This document shows, piece by piece, positions 60,652 to 64,000 of a DNA stretch of 64,000 bases. The notes under the pieces were generated by a model. It was not told the DNA's origin. It did no database searches and saw only the letters and a program-made list of their open reading frames with translations. The translations under genes were made by a program, and so were the position numbers. The DNA is from Lysinimonas soli (GTDB lineage Bacteria > Actinomycetota > Actinomycetes > Actinomycetales > Microbacteriaceae). Every line of letters begins with the position of its first letter. Position 1 is the stretch's first letter. Location: assembly GCF_042655435.1 (NCBI RefSeq), contig NZ_JBHSMG010000001.1, positions 682,001 through 746,000 of the forward strand, written 5' to 3'.

Positions 60652-62967
60652 ATGCCCGACTATGGCCACGATCTGAGATTCGGCACCTTCATCACCCCGG
60701 GCAACAACCCGCCCGACGCGCCGGTGGCGCTGGCCCAGCTGAGCGAGCAGCTCGGCTTCGATCTGGTCACCTTCCAGGACCACCCGTACCAGCCGGCGTT
60801 CCTCGACACCTGGACCCTCCTGAGCTGGGTCGCCGCCGAGACCAGCACGATCCACGTGAGCGGCAACGTGCTCAACGCCCAGCTGCGACGGCCAGCCGTG
60901 CTCGCGCGCGCCGCCGCCAGCCTCGACCTGCTCAGCGGCGGGCGATTCGACCTCGGGCTCGGCGCGGGCGGCTTCGCGGATGCCGTCGCCTCGATGGGGC
61001 AGCCCAAGCTCACGCCCGGTCAGGCCCTCGAGGCGCTCGAGGAGTCGATCACGATCATCCGCGGCATCTGGGATGCCGACGACCGCAGCGTGTTCCGCGT
61101 CGACGGGCAGTATCACCGCGTCGACGGGGCGAAGCGAGGCCCGGCGCCGGCGCATGACATCCCGATCTGGATCGGGGCCCTGAAACCCCGGATGCTGCGC
61201 CTCGTCGGACGCGCCGCCGACGGCTGGCTGCCGTCATACGCCTACCTTCAGCCCGGTGAGCTGCAGGCGGGAAACGCGGCGATCGACGCGGCGGCGACGA
61301 AGGCCGGACGCGACCCGCGCGAGATCCGCCGCCTGCTCAACATCGGCGGTGCGTTCGCCACGGAGAGGCGCGGCTTCTTGCAGGGACCTCCGTCGTCATG
61401 GGTGGAGGACCTCCTTCCGCTGGTGGTCGACGATGGCGAGAGCACGTTCATCCTGGCCAGCGACGACCCGGGCGTGCTGCAGAACTTCGCTCTCGAGGTG
61501 ATTCCGCTGCTCCGCGACGCTGTGGAGGAGGCGCGCGCCGCCGCCGAGACCGCCGGCACCGACATCGCCGGAACCGGCGCGGGCGGCGCCCCCCGCATCC
61601 GCAGCGCCGCCGCCCGCGCCAAGCGCCGCGACGGCATCGAGTACGACGCGCTGCCGCTGAACCTCCAAGAGGCCGCGATCGAGCCCGGCGACGCGAGGTA
61701 CTCGCGGGTGCGCAACACCTACATGCGCGGCGGCAGCCCGGGCCTGGTGCTCCAACTCGGCAGCGCCGGCCAGCTCGCCGAAGCGCTGGCCTTCGCCCGA
61801 ACGCAGCAGGCGCAGAACGGCGTGCCGCTCGGCCTGCGCAGCGGCGGCCACGGCATCAGCGGCCGGTCGACGAACGACGGCGGCATCATCCTCGACGTGT
61901 CGAAGCTGAACGGCATCGAGATCCTCGACGAGACGACCCGCCGGGTGCGGGTGGGCGCCGGCGCCAGATGGGTGGATGTCGCGGCCGCCCTGGCACCGCA
62001 CGGCTGGGCGCTGACGAGCGGAGACTACGGGGGAGTGGGCGTCGGTGGCCTGGCGACCGCCGGCGGAATCGGCTGGTTCTCGCGCGGCCAGGGCCTGACG
62101 ATCGACCACCTGCGGCGCGTGGAACTCGTCACGGTCGACGGGCGCGAGGTCGCGGCATCCGCGGAGGAGAACCCGGAGCTGTTCTGGGGCATGCGCGGCG
62201 CCGGCGCGAACTTCGGCGTCGCGACCGCCTTCGAGTTCGAGGTGCACGACGGCGGCGACGTGGGGTTTGCGCAGCTCGCCTTCGACGCGAGCGGCGGCGC
62301 AGGTGGCACCGCCGGCTTCCTCGAGCGCTTCGGCGCGGTGATCGAGGCCGCGCCGCGCGATCTGGTGGCGACCGTCTTCCTGGGCGGGCGGCGATCCGGT
62401 CAACCGCAGGTCGCGCAGGTGATGGCGGTGGTGCATTCCGACGATCCGGATGTCGTGATCGACCGCCTGCAACCCCTCGCCGAGATCGCGCCCCTGGTGC
62501 AGCAGTCGGTGCAGCTCATGCCCTACGCGCAGGTGATGGCGAACGCGCAGCCCGGCGACCAGCACGGACAGGGCGAGCCGTTCTCGCGCTCCGGCCTCGT
62601 CGATCACCTCTCGGCCGACGTCGGCGCCCTCTCGGCCGAGCTGCTCGACCGCGGCCTGTCGTACTTCTTCACCATCCGCTCGGTCGGCGGCGCCGTCGCC
62701 GACGTGCCGCAGGATGCCACGGCCTACTCGACCCGCTCCGCCAACTTCAACGTGGTCGCGTTGGGCTCTGAGCGCTCCGGCCTGAACGAGTACTGGGACG
62801 AGCGGATGAAGCCGCTCATGGACGGCCTCTACCTCTCGTTCGAGACCTCGCTGTCACCGGACCGCTTCGCGGACACGTGGAAGCCGGACGCGCTGGCGCG
62901 GCTGCGCGCCCTCAAGAAGGTGTGGGACCCGAAGGGGGTGCTGCGCGACAACTTCGGGCTGGTGTGA
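60652..62967 (+). CDS. LLM flavin oxidoreductase fused to FAD-linked oxidase
   Basis: 771 residues. Residues 1-300 are a luciferase-like (LLM) monooxygenase domain (FGTFITPGNNPPDAPVALAQ; LASLDLLSGGRFDLGLGAGG-type loop; VDGQYHRVDG). A Gly/Ala-rich linker (about 300-325) leads to a VAO/BBE-type oxidase with RSGGHGISGRSTNDGG; His400 is placed to bind FAD covalently. The end, VWDPKGVLRDNFGLV, is typical of berberine-bridge-like enzymes. The two domains may pass a substrate. Controlled by the adjacent HxlR gene (inference). Confidence 0.88.
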   Translation: MPDYGHDLRFGTFITPGNNPPDAPVALAQLSEQLGFDLVTFQDHPYQPAFLDTWTLLSWVAAETSTIHVSGNVLNAQLRRPAVLARAAASLDLLSGGRFDLGLGAGGFADAVASMGQPKLTPGQALEALEESITIIRGIWDADDRSVFRVDGQYHRVDGAKRGPAPAHDIPIWIGALKPRMLRLVGRAADGWLPSYAYLQPGELQAGNAAIDAAATKAGRDPREIRRLLNIGGAFATERRGFLQGPPSSWVEDLLPLVVDDGESTFILASDDPGVLQNFALEVIPLLRDAVEEARAAAETAGTDIAGTGAGGAPRIRSAAARAKRRDGIEYDALPLNLQEAAIEPGDARYSRVRNTYMRGGSPGLVLQLGSAGQLAEALAFARTQQAQNGVPLGLRSGGHGISGRSTNDGGIILDVSKLNGIEILDETTRRVRVGAGARWVDVAAALAPHGWALTSGDYGGVGVGGLATAGGIGWFSRGQGLTIDHLRRVELVTVDGREVAASAEENPELFWGMRGAGANFGVATAFEFEVHDGGDVGFAQLAFDASGGAGGTAGFLERFGAVIEAAPRDLVATVFLGGRRSGQPQVAQVMAVVHSDDPDVVIDRLQPLAEIAPLVQQSVQLMPYAQVMANAQPGDQHGQGEPFSRSGLVDHLSADVGALSAELLDRGLSYFFTIRSVGGAVADVPQDATAYSTRSANFNVVALGSERSGLNEYWDERMKPLMDGLYLSFETSLSPDRFADTWKPDALARLRALKKVWDPKGVLRDNFGLV

Positions 62968-62977
62968 GCCGAGCCGA

Positions 62978-63895
62978 TCAGCCGGGGTCCGCCGTCAACG
63001 GGTTCGATCGCGTGCTGATCACCCGGCGTGCGACCAGCCCGACCGCGGCGACGGCAACCGCAAGGCCCACGGTCGGCAGCCACAGCTCGGGCAGGACGAG
63101 CGCGCTGCGGAACACCCCCGCCGCCTGGTCCAGCATGTCAGCGGGATGGTGCGCGAGCACTCGCGATCCCAGCGCGTTGTTGACCGCGATGACGGCGGTC
63201 ATCCCGACCCAGAGCAGCAGCAGGCTCGCGATCGCCGCGATCACTCGGCCGACGCTCCTGACGCCGCACCAGGCGATCGCGATCCCGATCAGCACTGCGG
63301 GGACGTAGCGCGTCGCTTGCGAGAGCAGAGACGTCAGGGGTGACGCCGTATAGACGGCGCCGGTGGGAAAGAACAGCCCGGTCAGCCACGAGCTGAAGGC
63401 GACCGCAGCGACGCTCAGGCCGATCAGTGCACCGGGTCTCGGGGCGCGAGCGATCAGGGCGACCAGAGCGACGCCCAAGACGATCGAGATGACGGCTCCG
63501 CCGACGACCACGACCAGGTACAGCGTCGACTGCGATCCACCGCGCAGCCCGTGCGACACGGTCGCCGCAGTCTGAATCAGTGCGATCAGCTGAACAAGCA
63601 GCACGCCGCCCATCAGCGCCAGCAAGGCGATTCCGGGATGCTGCGCCGGCACCGCGCGTCCCGCGATCCCCGCGGTGGCGGCCCCGATCAGCAGAAGGGC
63701 GATGAGCAGGATGAGCGTGTACTGGCTGAACGGAAGCAGCACGATCGGCATCTCGGCCGGCAGCGCGCCTGTCGCCCACAGGTTCTGCAGCGGCAGCCGC
63801 ATCCCGGTGACCAGCCAGGGCAGCAAGCCGACGATCGCCGAGACGACTCCGATCGGGAGAAAGACGAGCGAGGGGAGCGGCCTTCGTTCGAGCAT
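62978..63895 (-). CDS. Polytopic membrane protein, uncharacterised
   Basis: 305 residues, about eight helices (9-28, 50-75, 90-112, 125-150, 155-180, 195-212, 218-240, 265-290). It has an outer loop (LGSRVLAHHPADMLDQAAG) before the last helix. No motif I recognise; its shape is that of a permease or scaffold. Starts at ATG 63895 (MLERRPLPS). Confidence 0.78.
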   Translation of the reverse strand: MLERRPLPSLVFLPIGVVSAIVGLLPWLVTGMRLPLQNLWATGALPAEMPIVLLPFSQYTLILLIALLLIGAATAGIAGRAVPAQHPGIALLALMGGVLLVQLIALIQTAATVSHGLRGGSQSTLYLVVVVGGAVISIVLGVALVALIARAPRPGALIGLSVAAVAFSSWLTGLFFPTGAVYTASPLTSLLSQATRYVPAVLIGIAIAWCGVRSVGRVIAAIASLLLLWVGMTAVIAVNNALGSRVLAHHPADMLDQAAGVFRSALVLPELWLPTVGLAVAVAAVGLVARRVISTRSNPLTADPG

Positions 63896-63931
63896 GTGTC
63901 ACATCCTATGCGCGCTCGCCGACGCAAATGC

Positions 63932-63958
63932 ATGTCGTGTAATCTAATGACACGACAT
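63932..63958. promoter_or_regulatory. Operator-like palindrome before a divergent gene
   Basis: ATGTCGTGT-AATCTAATG-ACACGACAT, perfect 9-bp arms, 27 bp in all. The ends ATGT/ACAT resemble PadR operators, but TetR proteins also use such sites. It lies in the gap between the membrane protein gene and the gene starting at 63973. Confidence 0.65.
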
Positions 63959-63972
63959 ATAGATTGGATGCT

Positions 63973-64000
63973 ATGCCTGCCGCCATCACGAAGGTCTCGA
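63973..64000 (+). CDS. Start of a gene running out of the window
   Basis: ATG 63973 followed by the codons for MPAAITKVS before the window ends. It lies 14 bases after a perfect palindrome, so a regulator gene (PadR or TetR type) is a reasonable guess, with nothing in the few residues to prove it. Confidence 0.4.

Overview
The window comes from a high-GC actinobacterium, most probably of the family Microbacteriaceae (inferred). The signs are uniformly GC-rich codons with many GTG starts, a cluster of DUF2510 membrane proteins, a DUF3516 helicase, a Ku/LigD end-joining pair, Eis- and MarP-like proteins, and many genes whose start codon lies 6-8 bases behind a TAnnnT -10 box (leaderless transcription). 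No rRNA or tRNA gene, CRISPR array or prophage is visible.

Layout. 1-6.5 kb: an efflux pump (cut by the window edge) divergent from its TetR repressor, then truB, two membrane proteins, ribF and a CynX/NimT-type MFS gene, all overlapping or nearly so; a ROK kinase converges on them. 6.6-10.4 kb: an SRPBCC protein, then deoC followed by an aldehyde dehydrogenase split over two overlapping genes, a likely deoxyribose catabolic module. 10.8-23.2 kb: M20 peptidase, SNF2 helicase, a structured possible ncRNA with a very strong terminator, a frameshifted PPOX gene, LysR-domain/DUF5997 pair, aminodeoxychorismate-lyase-like gene, a J-domain/NERD-like fusion, an SGNH-GAF fusion, an Eis acetyltransferase and an orphan DarT-like protein. 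23.3-26.4 kb: SDR, acyl-CoA ligase and phosphatase.

26.4-31.6 kb is a same-strand cluster of four DUF2510 paralogues, three of which share a CCCC-GGGG palindrome 25-26 bases upstream of the -10 box. 31.8-41.7 kb: DUF3516 helicase, aspartase, and divergent ligD and ku. 41.7-42.8 kb is a complete IS481-family element with a 6-bp target duplication, set exactly on the stop codon of a glycosyltransferase gene. 43-55 kb: AdaA/AlkA repair fusion, FAD oxidase, a degenerate quinone-oxidoreductase-like protein, PrsW protease, quinone oxidoreductase, HtrA protease, a 42-residue membrane protein, a zinc-ribbon membrane protein and a MarP protease.

55.6-57.7 kb holds a DUF222/HNH gene split by a 0.71-kb, less GC-rich insertion that carries two small convergent membrane-protein genes and no recombinase. 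57.8-64 kb: DUF805 protein, PPOX protein, hydrolase, DUF167 protein, then an HxlR regulator with two matching operators beside an unusual luciferase-like/FAD-oxidase fusion, a membrane protein, and a divergent gene start beside a perfect 27-bp palindrome.
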